A stretch of DNA of 64,000 nucleotides from an uncultured Saprospiraceae bacterium (lineage in GTDB: Bacteria; Bacteroidota; Bacteroidia; Chitinophagales; Saprospiraceae), in assembly GCA_938015595.1 (NCBI GenBank), contig CALLPI010000010.1, forward strand, positions 150,167 to 214,166. The letters run 5' to 3'. Positions 1-9,604 of this stretch are shown one piece after another. A program made the position numbers and the translations under genes. The notes under the pieces are model-generated. The model searched no databases. It had not been told where the DNA came from and saw only the letters and a list, made by a program, of their open reading frames with translations. Every line of letters begins with the position of its first letter. Position 1 is the first letter of the stretch.

Positions 1-91
1 CCAATAACCATAAACGTAGAATCAGCCACAGAATTTTACCATTTAACGCACACGGTACGTTCATTTTATGCACTCAATATTTTCAAAGCTC

Positions 92-99
92 TATCTTCG
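92..99 (+). promoter_or_regulatory. possible -7 promoter element of the DUF1599 gene
   Basis: TATCTTCG lies 21 bases upstream of the GTG start at 120. It differs by one base from the Bacteroidota TAnnTTTG consensus. No clear -33 element is visible. The first 119 bases of the window hold no convincing coding sequence. Confidence 0.35.
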
Positions 100-119
100 T
101 CTCCAAAATCATCAGTAGA

Positions 120-680
120 GTGCAAAAGACGTTAGCACAATTCGACCTCATACTGGCGCGCTGCGAAGCCCTTTTTGTACAAAAAAACAAAGACTACGGC
201 ACGGCCTGGCGAATCCTGCGGCCGTCATCGCTAACCGACCAGATTTTTATTAAAGCAAAGCGGGTTCGTAGTATTGAGGAGAAAGGTTACCAGGAGATAA
301 ACGACTCCATTGAGTCAGAGTTCATAGGCATTGTCAACTACTGCATCCTGTCGCTCATACAACTTCAGCTTCCAGCAGATGCACCCCTGGACTTGCCAGA
401 AGAAGAAGCGCACATGCTTTACAAAAGCATGGCAAAGAAAATTGTAGAGTTGCTACGGGCTAAGAATGATGACTATGGCGAAGCCTGGCGCGATATGCGC
501 CCTACATCCTACACTGACCTGATCTTGATGAAGCTAATGCGCATCAAGCAAATTGAAGACAACGCCGGCAAGACCCTAGTATCGGAAGGTTTGGAGGCAA
601 ACTACATGGATATTGCCAATTATGCTATCTTTGCGCTTATCAAAATGGAAGAAGCCAAAGAAAAAACTGTACAACCATGA
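120..680 (+). CDS. DUF1599 (nucleotide modification associated domain 1) protein
   Basis: This 186-residue soluble protein is an internal duplication. A block built on KNKDYGTAWRILRPSSLTD (about residues 22-80) recurs as KNDDYGEAWRDMRPTSYTD (about 112-175). Each half keeps the K-[ND]-x-DYG-x-AWR core typical of the DUF1599/Nmad1 family, whose biochemical function is not established; a link to nucleotide modification was proposed from gene neighbourhoods. The start is GTG, with no in-frame ATG nearby. The stop overlaps the start of the next gene by four bases (ATGA), so the two are probably translationally coupled. In other Bacteroidota this pair often follows folP, which would lie outside the left edge. 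The family call is firm and the function is unknown. Confidence 0.85.
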   Translation: MQKTLAQFDLILARCEALFVQKNKDYGTAWRILRPSSLTDQIFIKAKRVRSIEEKGYQEINDSIESEFIGIVNYCILSLIQLQLPADAPLDLPEEEAHMLYKSMAKKIVELLRAKNDDYGEAWRDMRPTSYTDLILMKLMRIKQIEDNAGKTLVSEGLEANYMDIANYAIFALIKMEEAKEKTVQP

Positions 681-2071
681 CCATTGTCACGCTCGTCTTA
701 TACATTGCCATAGCTGCTGCTCTACTTACCTTGGCCATGAAGGCCGTTTGGCCAAAGCAGATCAATGTCTTGTGGCTCAGTTTTTTACAAAACTTCTGTG
801 GCGTGTTATTCCTGTTCTCCGGCTTTGTGAAAGCAGTAGACCCCATGGGTACGGCCTTCAAAATGGAGCAGTACTTCGCTGAGTTTGAGTCCACTTTTTT
901 AGGAGCGGGCATGAAAGATTTAGCAGGGCTTTTCCCCTGGCTATCGCAGTACGCCGTTGGCTTCTCAGTAGGTATGGTTGTGTTTGAGATGGTGCTGGGC
1001 GTCATGCTAGTGGTGGGTGCTCGTCGCATGCTGACCGCTTGGCTGTTTTTTCTGCTGGTGGCGTTTTTTACAGTACTCACCGGCTTTACCTATCTCACCG
1101 GCTATGTGCCAGCGGGCGTCAATTTCTTTGACTTCGGCAAGTGGGGGCCATTTGTAGAGACTAACATGAAGGTAACGGATTGTGGTTGTTTTGGCGACTT
1201 TCTCAAGCTCAAGCCCAAGACATCTTTCCTGAAGGACGTTTTTCTGCTAATTCCCTCCATTCTATTTGTCGTATTTTGGCGTCGTAAGCACCAGTTGTTC
1301 ACACCACCTTTGCGCAGCGGTATTGTATGGGGTGCATCCTTACTAGTACTGCTTTACAACATCCGAAATTTTGTGTGGGATGAGCCACAATTCGACTTTC
1401 GCCCGTTCAAGGTGGGAGTAAACATAGCCAAGCAAAAAGAACTCGAAGCAGAGGCAGAGAGCAATATCGAAGTGACAGCTTTTAAATTAACCAATAAGAA
1501 CACCAAAGAGGTACGCACCATCCCTTATGAGCAGTACATGAAAGAGTTTCAGCAGTACAGCAAGGATGAATGGGATACCGACCAAGTACAATCTGAACCC
1601 TTTGTGTGGGACACTCTGCGCAAAGGCGGTGAAGCCAAGCCCTTCAAGCGCATTGTACAGCGAAGCAAAATTAGTGATTTCTATGTGATGGATGCTGATG
1701 AGAATGACGTCACCGAAGACATCCTCTACGACCCCGAGTACAACTTCTTGGTGGTAGGGTATAAGTTATACAACGACCCCAAATACCTGGCTAAGTGGAA
1801 AGAGAAAATCGCTCCTTTGGCAGCATCTGCCCTAAAAGATGGATATAAAACAAGAGCTGTGGTAGCTTACACAGATTCAGAAACCCTTAAAGCCTTTGGT
1901 CAAGCAGCAGGCATTGACTACCCCTTGTACAAGGCCGACGACATCATGCTAAAAACCATTATGCGCTCTAACCCAGGCGTACTGCTGCTCAAAAATGGCC
2001 AGATTATTATGAAGTGGCACATCAGGAAACTACCCGATTACGAACTCATTAAAGCCCGGCAAATTCAGTAA
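677..2071 (+). CDS. BT_3928-family DoxX-like membrane protein
   Basis: The 464-residue protein has about five to six membrane segments in its first 240 residues: roughly 3-25, 33-54, three between 95 and 155, and others near 195-240. They resemble DoxX/MauE-type proteins. A conserved DCGCFGD motif sits between two helices, near residue 167. The C-terminal half (about 250-464) is soluble and looks like a thioredoxin-type fold without a CXXC pair in the usual place. It matches the Bacteroidota family named after BT_3928, of unproven function; a redox or quinone-linked role is only inferred from the DoxX relationship. It overlaps the DUF1599 gene by four bases and is followed almost at once by the nusB promoter. 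Confidence 0.8.
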   Translation: MTIVTLVLYIAIAAALLTLAMKAVWPKQINVLWLSFLQNFCGVLFLFSGFVKAVDPMGTAFKMEQYFAEFESTFLGAGMKDLAGLFPWLSQYAVGFSVGMVVFEMVLGVMLVVGARRMLTAWLFFLLVAFFTVLTGFTYLTGYVPAGVNFFDFGKWGPFVETNMKVTDCGCFGDFLKLKPKTSFLKDVFLLIPSILFVVFWRRKHQLFTPPLRSGIVWGASLLVLLYNIRNFVWDEPQFDFRPFKVGVNIAKQKELEAEAESNIEVTAFKLTNKNTKEVRTIPYEQYMKEFQQYSKDEWDTDQVQSEPFVWDTLRKGGEAKPFKRIVQRSKISDFYVMDADENDVTEDILYDPEYNFLVVGYKLYNDPKYLAKWKEKIAPLAASALKDGYKTRAVVAYTDSETLKAFGQAAGIDYPLYKADDIMLKTIMRSNPGVLLLKNGQIIMKWHIRKLPDYELIKARQIQ

Positions 2072-2077
2072 CTTTTA

Positions 2078-2085
2078 TATATTTG
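2078..2085 (+). promoter_or_regulatory. -7 promoter element of nusB
   Basis: TATATTTG is an exact match to TAnnTTTG. It lies just after the stop of the preceding gene and 33 bases before the ATG at 2119. A longer reading frame that begins with TTG at 2083 would start inside this element, which argues against that start. Confidence 0.6.
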
Positions 2086-2118
2086 CACCTGTTTTCTAAA
2101 GTTCTTTATTCATATTGC

Positions 2119-3054
2119 ATGCTAAGTCGCAGGAATGTCCGGGTGAAATTGATGCAGGCCTTGTATGCACAAAGCCGTGATGAATACCTCAAGCCGGAAG
2201 ATGTGTTGAAGGTCTATCGAATGGGGCTTCGGCATTCTTTTGAGTTGTACTTGTATAATTTTCTTTTTATAATTCGGCTGGCACAATACAGCCAAACTGA
2301 TTACGACCGGCGTAAGGCCAAACTCCGCCCTACGGAAGAAGACCGCAAGTTTACCCCCAGACTTGCTGAAAACGAGTTGGTACAATCCGTACTCCAACAT
2401 ACGGAGCTACAAAAAACCTGGCGCGCCTACAAAACAGACCAATTGATCGACCCAGACAATGTACGCCTGATGTACCAGGAGTTGACCAAGACCTCCGAAT
2501 ATACCGACTACCTGGCCCTGCCGGCACCAACTCATTCCGACCACGCAGAAATGCTGGTGTACGCCTACAAGGTATGCCTGGCCAACGACCACTTCAACGA
2601 AATAGTAGAAGACGCTTTTGTCCAGTGGACTGACGACGAGTCCCTCATCACTGGTGCCTTGAAGAGGACCCTGCGCGCCTTACCTGCAAAAACCAATTTC
2701 CTGGACGACTACAAACCCTCCGCCGAGGCTACTGTAGAATTTGGAGAAACCATGCTGAAGCTCATGGCGCAAAACGAATCAACGTACCTAGAGCTTATCA
2801 AGCCCCTGCTCTACAATTGGGATGCAGAACGCGTAGCGGTAATTGATATGATTTTACTGAAAATGGCTGTGTGCGAAATGCTCAACTTCCCTAGTATTCC
2901 TACCAAAGTAACCCTCAATGAGTATGTGGAAATATCCAAGCAATACAGTACTGACAAGAGCAAGGAGTTCATCAACGGCGTACTCGACCATTTGATGAAA
3001 ATGTTACTTAAAGAAGGAAAAATCGTCAAACAGGGAAGAGGATTGCTTGAGTAA
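2119..3054 (+). CDS. nusB: transcription antitermination factor NusB, long Bacteroidota form
   Basis: The 311-residue protein begins with SRRNVRVKLMQALYA, the conserved first helix of NusB. It ends with the core NusB region (about residues 225-300), including WDAERVAVIDMILLKMAVCE and the KEFINGVLDHL helix. NusB binds boxA RNA together with S10 (NusE) in antitermination of rRNA operons. At over 300 residues it is about twice the size of the E. coli protein. The extension is an insert between the first helix and the core, and this long form is usual in Bacteroidota. ATG 2119 is preferred over TTG 2083 because the latter lies in the promoter. Confidence 0.9.
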   Translation: MLSRRNVRVKLMQALYAQSRDEYLKPEDVLKVYRMGLRHSFELYLYNFLFIIRLAQYSQTDYDRRKAKLRPTEEDRKFTPRLAENELVQSVLQHTELQKTWRAYKTDQLIDPDNVRLMYQELTKTSEYTDYLALPAPTHSDHAEMLVYAYKVCLANDHFNEIVEDAFVQWTDDESLITGALKRTLRALPAKTNFLDDYKPSAEATVEFGETMLKLMAQNESTYLELIKPLLYNWDAERVAVIDMILLKMAVCEMLNFPSIPTKVTLNEYVEISKQYSTDKSKEFINGVLDHLMKMLLKEGKIVKQGRGLLE

Positions 3055-3163
3055 GCCGCCCAGCACGCGAACTATCTTCTTTCATCGAAGAGCGATACGG
3101 GCGAGTTTTATTAAAGAATTTCTAGATCTTTTAGATTTTTCTTCATCAAAAAAATGATTAGTT

Positions 3164-4579
3164 ATGAGAAACAAGTCTCTTGCTCTGTTACTAATACTCT
3201 TACTGAGCAGTGCTGCAGCACTATCGCAAACAGCACCCCATGGATTTGCCGCCCGATTTACGGCCACCAACTTCCAGTACCCCATCACTCAGAAGTGGTA
3301 CGGCAATGAATTTCAACATGGCGTAGAGTTAGAGTATATTCATTCGCTAAGTAAAGCACTAAGCATAGGCGTACCCCTGCGTTTGGGGCGCGGCGACTTC
3401 CCGCTCAATGATCAAGGCGCATTTCGCCAACAAATCATGGCCAGCCTCGACGCCACCCTTCAACTAAAGCTCTACAAGCAGCGCTCCTTTCTGTATCCAT
3501 ACCTGTATGGCGGCATTGGCACCGTGGGCGAAGGGCTGGAGAAGTTCTACTTCGCTGCACCGGTAGGAGCCAGCCTTAACTTCAAAGTAGCCCAGAACAC
3601 TTACCTGAGCACCAAAGCGGAATATCGCTTTGGCTTTAAGGACTTGCGCAATGATATAATGCTAGGCGCTGGTTTGCTCATCAATTTTGCCAATGAAGAA
3701 GAGGTACCAGCTATTTCCGACCGCGACAAAGACGGCATCCCCGACAACCAAGACCGCTGCCCTGACGTGCCCGGCGTAGCCATTCACGCTGGCTGCCCTG
3801 ATACCGATGGTGATGGCTTGGCCGATGACAAAGACGAGTGCCCCACTCAAGCCGGCCCGCTCAACCTCAACGGCTGCCCTGATCGCGACAGCGATGGCAT
3901 CGCCGACAAAAACGACAAATGCCCTGATGAGGCCGGCCCTGCCTCCAATAATGGCTGCCCCATCACCGACCGCGATGGCGACGGTATTGATGACAAGGAC
4001 GACGAGTGCCCCGACCAACGCGGCACATTGGCTACCCGCGGTTGTCCTGACCGCGACGGCGACGGCATCGCTGATAAAGATGACGAATGCCCCGACCAGC
4101 GCGGCACAGCTGCCCTCAAAGGCTGCCCTGACCGCGACGGCGACGGTATAGCCGATAAAAACGACAAATGCCCTGATACGCCTGGCCCTGCCTCCAACAA
4201 TGGCTGTCCGGTCATAGCCCAGGAAGATAAGGCCGTTTTGGACCTCGCTGTGAAAAATGTACAGTTTGAGACGGGCAAAGCCAACCTGCTATCCTCCTCT
4301 TTCCCCATCCTGGATCAGGTAGCGCAACTCATGCGCAAGTACCCTGACTACAAACTTCGCATCAGCGGGCATACGGACAGCATCGGCGAAGCGCCGGCCA
4401 ATCAAAGACTTTCTGAAAACCGAGCCAAAACCTGCTATGATTACCTCGTCGCCAAAGGCATTGAGGCCTCGCGTATGTCGCACCAAGGGTTTGGCGAATC
4501 CAGGCCCATTGCTGACAATCGCTTTAAAGAAGGGCGCGATAAGAACCGCCGCGTAGAGTTTGAACTGTACCTGGATTGA
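3164..4579 (+). CDS. OmpA-family outer membrane protein with thrombospondin type 3 repeats
   Basis: The 471-residue protein starts with a signal peptide ending near SAAALSQ (about residue 22). An outer-membrane beta-barrel-like domain follows (about 25-180). Next come six thrombospondin type 3 calcium-binding repeats (about 185-350), rich in DxDxDG and CPD. The C-terminal OmpA peptidoglycan-binding domain (about 360-471) carries the ISGHTDSIG motif and the closing NRRVEFEL. The barrel probably sits in the outer membrane, with the OmpA domain anchoring it to peptidoglycan and the acidic repeats acting as a rigid calcium-stabilised linker. It is monocistronic: 109 bases separate it from nusB and 168 from guaA. 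Confidence 0.9.
   Translation: MRNKSLALLLILLLSSAAALSQTAPHGFAARFTATNFQYPITQKWYGNEFQHGVELEYIHSLSKALSIGVPLRLGRGDFPLNDQGAFRQQIMASLDATLQLKLYKQRSFLYPYLYGGIGTVGEGLEKFYFAAPVGASLNFKVAQNTYLSTKAEYRFGFKDLRNDIMLGAGLLINFANEEEVPAISDRDKDGIPDNQDRCPDVPGVAIHAGCPDTDGDGLADDKDECPTQAGPLNLNGCPDRDSDGIADKNDKCPDEAGPASNNGCPITDRDGDGIDDKDDECPDQRGTLATRGCPDRDGDGIADKDDECPDQRGTAALKGCPDRDGDGIADKNDKCPDTPGPASNNGCPVIAQEDKAVLDLAVKNVQFETGKANLLSSSFPILDQVAQLMRKYPDYKLRISGHTDSIGEAPANQRLSENRAKTCYDYLVAKGIEASRMSHQGFGESRPIADNRFKEGRDKNRRVEFELYLD
3715..4214 (+). repeat. tandem thrombospondin type 3 coding repeats
   Basis: Six units of about 70-80 bases each encode D-x-D-x-DG-I-x-D-x-x-D-x-CPD followed by a GC-P turn. The last three copies share long near-identical stretches at DNA level, which suggests recent unit duplication. 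The strong periodicity also opens long meaningless frames on the other strand. Confidence 0.75.
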
Positions 4580-4735
4580 TGAATCCGGCTTCGGAGAGCC
4601 ATCAGCTTGAAAAAAATTATACATGGGCAGGGTATTGAATGGCGCGCAGCGTCTCATTAACCTGCCCATCCCTCTTTACTCGTGCCCCCCGACGATTATT
4701 GCGTTTGAGCTGCACGAACATGATTAAAGTTTGTT

Positions 4736-4743
4736 TACCTTTG
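4736..4743 (+). promoter_or_regulatory. -7 promoter element of guaA
   Basis: TACCTTTG is an exact TAnnTTTG match that ends only four bases before the guaA ATG at 4748. With transcription expected about five to seven bases after the element, the mRNA would be leaderless or nearly so. Confidence 0.55.
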
Positions 4744-4747
4744 CTAC

Positions 4748-6289
4748 ATGACTGAAAAAGTACTCATTCTCGATTTTGGCTCTCAATATACTCAACTCAT
4801 TGCCCGCCGGGTACGCGAGTTGAACATATACTGCGAAATCTTTCCGTTTAATCGATTCCCAGAGCCTGATGCCAGTGTCAAGGCCGTGATCTTGTCGGGC
4901 AGCCCATTTTCAGTAACTGATGAAAATGCCCTGCATATAGACTTGAACAGGCTGGTGGGCAAGCTACCCGTACTGGGCGTGTGCTACGGTGCGCAGTACA
5001 TTGCGCAGCAGTATGGTGGCAGTGTACAACGCTCGCTAAAACGGGAGTACGGCAAGGCGCACTTGAGCCGGATATATCAGGCAGACCCTTTCCTGAAGAA
5101 TATTCCGCAGGGCGATCAGGTGTGGATGTCGCACGGCGATACCATTACGCAAATTCCGCCTCAGTTTGAGCTGCTAGCCAGTACAGAAAGTATTGAAGTA
5201 GCGGCTTTTCGCTCTAAACCGCAGGCCTTTGCACAGCCAGTGTACTGCATCCAGTTTCACCCGGAAGTGACCCACAGCCTCAGTGGTAAGCAGTTGCTGC
5301 GCAATTTTCTGTACGACATTGCAGGCTGTCAGGGCGAGTGGACGCCGGCACACTTTATCAAAGATACTGTACAGGAGCTTCGCCACAAGATTGGCCGCGA
5401 CCACGTACTCATGGGGCTTTCAGGCGGAGTGGACTCCACCGTGGCAGCCGAACTCCTGCATCGCGCCATAGGCGATGCGCTAGTATGCTTCTTCGTGGAC
5501 AATGGCCTGCTACGCAAAAACGAGTTTGAGGAAGTGCTGCAATCTTACCGCAGCATGGGGCTTCGCGTCATTGGCGTGGATGCTCGGCACCGCTTTTGGG
5601 CCGCACTCCGCGGCGTAGAAAACCCAGAGGAAAAGCGCAAAATCATTGGCCGGGTGTTCATTGAAGTGTTCGAAGAAGAAGCCCGCAAGATAGAGCAAGT
5701 GCAGTGGCTGGGCCAGGGTACTATCTACCCCGATGTGATTGAATCGGTATCGGTACACGGCCCCTCCGTTACCATCAAATCTCACCACAATGTAGGCGGC
5801 CTGCCGCAGAAACTTCACCTCAAAATCGTAGAGCCGTTGCGCATGCTATTCAAAGACGAAGTACGCAAAGTGGGGGAAGAATTAGGCATTCCTAAAGCTA
5901 TATTGGGACGGCATCCCTTCCCTGGCCCTGGATTAGGCATTCGCATTCTGGGCGATGTAACCCCCCAGAAAGTGGCCCTGTTGCAGGAGGCAGATGCCAT
6001 CTTTACAGAGAACCTCCGAAAATTCGGACTCTACGACAAAGTGTGGCAAGCTGGCGTCATTTTACTGCCCATCCATTCCGTAGGTGTAATGGGCGACGAA
6101 CGGACTTATGAGCAAGCCATAGCGCTACGAGCCGTCAACTCTTCTGATGGCATGACTGCCGAGTGGAGCCGCTTGCCACACGATTTTCTGGCTGTCGTTT
6201 CCAGTGAGATTATTAATAACGTCAAAGGCATAAATCGCGTAGTGTATGACATCAGCACCAAGCCACCCTCTACTATTGAATGGGAATAA
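4748..6289 (+). CDS. guaA: GMP synthase (glutamine-hydrolysing)
   Basis: The 513-residue enzyme converts XMP to GMP with glutamine and ATP, the last step of GMP synthesis. The N-terminal class I glutamine amidotransferase domain (about 4-190) shows catalytic Cys79 in GVCYGAQ and His171/Glu173 in FHPEV. The ATP-pyrophosphatase domain begins at about 205 with the P-loop SGGVDS (225-230). The C-terminal dimerisation domain ends in the usual KPPSTIEWE. Length and all key residues are normal. The last 44 bases overlap the next gene in another frame. Confidence 0.97.
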   Translation: MTEKVLILDFGSQYTQLIARRVRELNIYCEIFPFNRFPEPDASVKAVILSGSPFSVTDENALHIDLNRLVGKLPVLGVCYGAQYIAQQYGGSVQRSLKREYGKAHLSRIYQADPFLKNIPQGDQVWMSHGDTITQIPPQFELLASTESIEVAAFRSKPQAFAQPVYCIQFHPEVTHSLSGKQLLRNFLYDIAGCQGEWTPAHFIKDTVQELRHKIGRDHVLMGLSGGVDSTVAAELLHRAIGDALVCFFVDNGLLRKNEFEEVLQSYRSMGLRVIGVDARHRFWAALRGVENPEEKRKIIGRVFIEVFEEEARKIEQVQWLGQGTIYPDVIESVSVHGPSVTIKSHHNVGGLPQKLHLKIVEPLRMLFKDEVRKVGEELGIPKAILGRHPFPGPGLGIRILGDVTPQKVALLQEADAIFTENLRKFGLYDKVWQAGVILLPIHSVGVMGDERTYEQAIALRAVNSSDGMTAEWSRLPHDFLAVVSSEIINNVKGINRVVYDISTKPPSTIEWE

Positions 6290-7763
6290 ATTGCCGATAG
6301 CGTTTGCCCTGGCGGCAGTATTCATATTGTCCGGTTGCGAACTTTTTACCAAAGCGCAGTCCTCCAAAGACCCCTCGTATCAAAACCCAGAGTTAGACCC
6401 TATCCAGGGACGCAGGGTATATGACCCCGAAACCGGAACCTACGTAACAGTGAAAACTGCACCAGCAGAGGCCATGGATACAGTGCGCTGGAAATTGGTA
6501 CCTGCCTCCACAGCACCGCCCATTGTATCGGTCAAAATGCCTACTGAGCGCGTATTGGTTACTGACCCTGTGAAGTACGATCCTTACACCGGGTCAGAGT
6601 TGTTAGATGCCTACAACGTGGTATTCGCCTTGCCTTTCGTCACTGATCGTTTTTCTGCCGCTAATGGGCAAGTGCCACCCCAGGCCTCCTGGGCGCTCAA
6701 TTTCTATGCTGGTGCCAAAATGGCGCTGGAAGAACTCAAAGCCGAAGGAGCGCAGTTCAATGTAGCAGTGGTGGATACCAAGGCCTCAGAAGCCGGCATG
6801 AACGACCTCATTCTTCGCAACCAAGATTTTGCCAACGCACATCTCATCATTGGCCCGTACCGCCGCGAAAATGTACGACTATCTGCTGAAGCCGTGAAAA
6901 ATGACAGGCGAGTGTTGCTTTCGCCCTACTTTACCGGCGAAAACATGGCCATGGACAACAACCCCAATTACATCCAGATGAACCCCTCGCTCCAGACGCA
7001 TTCCGAAGCCCTGCTTCGCTATGCCCGCAAGAGGTTCCGGCCCGAGCAGATTGTGCTAGTGTGCCGCAACAGGCCACAAGAACTAGAGCGCCTGAAGGCT
7101 TTTCAGGATTTACACCACCGAATTCAAGCAGAGACTTCTATTATATACGACACGACCTCCCTCCGGGAATTTATCATCCTGGAAGAAGGCGAACAAAGCT
7201 CTCCTCGTATCAATATCAATGCCCAAGCTCTGACGCAAAATCAGGATACACTGGCCATTATTGTACCCTCTTGGTCGAACGAGACTTTTGTAAATGCCCT
7301 GCTCCAACAACTCAACACCGCTAGGGGTCCATCTTCGTTCTTCGCTGTGTTCGGTATGCCTCAATGGATGGAGTACGAACGTATTGACTATACCTTGTAC
7401 CACAATTTGAACCTGCACCTCTCTTCCAGCTACTACATCAACCGCGATATACCAGCCATCCAGGATTTCCAACGCAACTACTTCAACCGGTTAGGTATCC
7501 TGCCAACGCCTGAAGCCTTCATGGGCTACGACATGACGCTATATGCTTGCCGGATGCTACGCAAATACGGTACGCGCTTCCAGTTTTCCCTGGAGAATAC
7601 CCCAGGCCAAGGGCTGCATACGCGTTTTGAAATCAAGCCTGTGCGCAGACAGGAGCAGGGCAGTAGCAGCCCTATGCCCGAAAGCGGCGCTGTGCGTTTT
7701 TTTGAGAATAAGTTTGTCAATATCCTCAAGTTCGAAGACTACCGCTTTGTAAGAGTCAACTGA
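6246..7763 (+). CDS. periplasmic-binding-protein-like lipoprotein
   Basis: The 505-residue protein has a lipoprotein signal with a hydrophobic stretch (about 16-29) and lipobox LSGC, placing the lipidated cysteine at 31. The mature part has the two-lobed layout of type 1 periplasmic-binding proteins related to the branched-chain amino acid receptor/LpoA group, for example [20 protein letters not shown] and FIIGPYR-like stretches (about 150-240). Bacteroidota often have such a lipoprotein next to guaA, sometimes with LysM domains; none is seen here. No transporter genes are adjacent, so an envelope role (peptidoglycan synthase activator-like) is as likely as solute capture. ATG 6246 lies inside guaA; a start a few codons later is possible. 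Confidence 0.7.
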   Translation: MTSAPSHPLLLNGNKLPIAFALAAVFILSGCELFTKAQSSKDPSYQNPELDPIQGRRVYDPETGTYVTVKTAPAEAMDTVRWKLVPASTAPPIVSVKMPTERVLVTDPVKYDPYTGSELLDAYNVVFALPFVTDRFSAANGQVPPQASWALNFYAGAKMALEELKAEGAQFNVAVVDTKASEAGMNDLILRNQDFANAHLIIGPYRRENVRLSAEAVKNDRRVLLSPYFTGENMAMDNNPNYIQMNPSLQTHSEALLRYARKRFRPEQIVLVCRNRPQELERLKAFQDLHHRIQAETSIIYDTTSLREFIILEEGEQSSPRININAQALTQNQDTLAIIVPSWSNETFVNALLQQLNTARGPSSFFAVFGMPQWMEYERIDYTLYHNLNLHLSSSYYINRDIPAIQDFQRNYFNRLGILPTPEAFMGYDMTLYACRMLRKYGTRFQFSLENTPGQGLHTRFEIKPVRRQEQGSSSPMPESGAVRFFENKFVNILKFEDYRFVRVN

Positions 7764-7879
7764 ACAGCCCTTGGTATTTGCCTGTAGAAAAAACTCCTGC
7801 AGAGGGTAGATAGCACCCCTAGACAACTTATTGTTGGGCGGCTGCGTTAACAATCCAACCTTACTTGAATTACTAGGGA

Positions 7880-9598
7880 ATGGACAACAAAACAATTGCC
7901 GATCAGGTAAAGTTGCTCGTTGGGCAAGCAGAAACCGATGAAGCGCTCCGCGTGCTGATCACTTTCCTGAAAACCGATACCAAGTGGCGCTCTCTGGAAC
8001 AAGAAGCCACCGAAACCCAGGCTCAGTATGCCAGCGCCAAAAGAGAGGCCAATGCAGGACGCATCAGCTACGAGCAAGCAGAACTGACCTTCAACAGGGT
8101 GAACAACAGAGTGTTGCGTATAGCTGAAGTACTGGAAAACCCCGCGGCTGACGAGGTAAGGGCATCTAACTCTGGTGCCAGGAGCGCTCAACGCGTGATA
8201 GCGGTACTAGTGGGTTTCATGGTGCTGGCTGCTGCTGGGTTTGGCATCTCCCGCCTGTTTCAATCCAATGGCACTGCCCAAAGCCACCCTGTGCCTGCTT
8301 CGCAATGCCCAAAGTTTAAAGACAAAACCGATTTCAAAATTCTACTTTGGGAATACAAAGCCCTTTTCAAAGAAGACACCGAGGCCGCCAAAAGCGTGCC
8401 GGTAGCCCTCCAGAACCGCCTGGCCAGTTCTATTGACCGCAATTGGCCAGTGGAATCCCGCATCTTTGCCATTGCCGATACCTTGCCTTACCCGACCACA
8501 CAGGAGGAAGCGCTCAAGTGCAATGCCCAACTAGCCATATGGGGCACTACCGAACGTATTGCTCCCCGCGAGTGGATACTCATCACCAAATACGCGTTCT
8601 CCGATAGCTGGCGCTTTTCTCGCTGGACGATGACCGAAAGCAATGGCTGGGAAAAGACAGAAATCACGGCTACCTTGCCTGCAGAAGGCAGTTTTGTAGA
8701 TACTATCACCTCCTTTAGCAGCATCTTCACGCAAGGCAAAGTAGCGCTCAATATCGAAGCTCTACTCAAAATCGCCATCGGCCTGAATGCGAGCCGCGCA
8801 CAAGACAGCAACCAAGCTATTGCCTCGCTTGAAAGCATGAAGCCACAGGATTCTGTACTTGCCATCATTGGCGGCATGCTGCTGGCTGAAACATACTCCG
8901 CTACCGGCAAGGAAGATAAAGCTGCGCATGCCTACCAGCAAGTGCTAAAATTACACCCCAACTACAGCCTAGCGCTCAATAACTATGCCGCTATCCAGTT
9001 GAAACAGGGCGACTACATCGGCGCACTCAGCACGCTCAATACTGCTTTGGCCATTGCTCCCGATAACGCCGATGTGCTCGCCATGCGAGGCACAGCCTAT
9101 ATGGGTGTCAAGCGCCTGGACTGGGCCAAGCGCGACTTAGTCAAGGCAAGCAAAATTGCCACTGAGCAGGAAAGCAAGCAAACTGACGCCGGGGGCAAAA
9201 GCAGTATTTCCCGAAAAACCCAGGTGTTGCGCACCAAACTGCAGGAACTAGAACAGAAAATAGAAGCCGAAAAACAACGCAAAGCCGATGCAGATGCACT
9301 GCTCAACCAAAGCCCCACTAACTTGGAGGCACTAAACATCAAGGCCGAGGCCAGCAAAAATCTGGGCGACTTCTCTACAGCCATCAAACTAGCTCAAACA
9401 GCACTCAAAAAAGACCCCGAAAACGTGCAGGCCATTGCCACCCTGGCCGAATCGTATGCAGCCACTGGCGACACCCTTCGCCTGCAAGATTTGCTGAAAA
9501 AGGCCACACGCGCCGGCGTTCAACCACAGGAAATCAAGGAAAATGCCCCCTTGATACGCACCCTACCCGATGCAGAATTCTTCCGTAAGCGCAACTAA
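7880..9598 (+). CDS. effector-associated domain 11 - transmembrane - TPR protein
   Basis: The 572-residue protein has an N-terminal helical domain (about 1-86) that matches effector-associated domain 11 (EAD11). The pattern is EALRVLITFLK, then a loop, then ANAGRISYEQAELTFNRVNN and LRIAEVLE. EADs are small adaptor domains that couple partners in bacterial conflict and signalling systems. One membrane helix follows (105-127). The preceding SARSAQR suggests a cytoplasmic EAD and a periplasmic C-terminus. After an unrecognised domain (about 135-300) come TPR repeats (about 325-435 and 475-550) separated by a lysine/glutamate-rich coiled coil (about 440-470). It ends six bases before rmuC, so the two are probably co-transcribed. 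The EAD11 call is by pattern only. Confidence 0.75.
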   Translation: MDNKTIADQVKLLVGQAETDEALRVLITFLKTDTKWRSLEQEATETQAQYASAKREANAGRISYEQAELTFNRVNNRVLRIAEVLENPAADEVRASNSGARSAQRVIAVLVGFMVLAAAGFGISRLFQSNGTAQSHPVPASQCPKFKDKTDFKILLWEYKALFKEDTEAAKSVPVALQNRLASSIDRNWPVESRIFAIADTLPYPTTQEEALKCNAQLAIWGTTERIAPREWILITKYAFSDSWRFSRWTMTESNGWEKTEITATLPAEGSFVDTITSFSSIFTQGKVALNIEALLKIAIGLNASRAQDSNQAIASLESMKPQDSVLAIIGGMLLAETYSATGKEDKAAHAYQQVLKLHPNYSLALNNYAAIQLKQGDYIGALSTLNTALAIAPDNADVLAMRGTAYMGVKRLDWAKRDLVKASKIATEQESKQTDAGGKSSISRKTQVLRTKLQELEQKIEAEKQRKADADALLNQSPTNLEALNIKAEASKNLGDFSTAIKLAQTALKKDPENVQAIATLAESYAATGDTLRLQDLLKKATRAGVQPQEIKENAPLIRTLPDAEFFRKRN

Positions 9599-9604
9599 CG
9601 CGCC

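Noticed and set aside
3662..4308. Long minus-strand and shifted frames across the OmpA gene
   Set aside because: They arise from the repetitive DxDxDG coding repeats; composition is low-complexity and the plus-strand OmpA protein explains the region.
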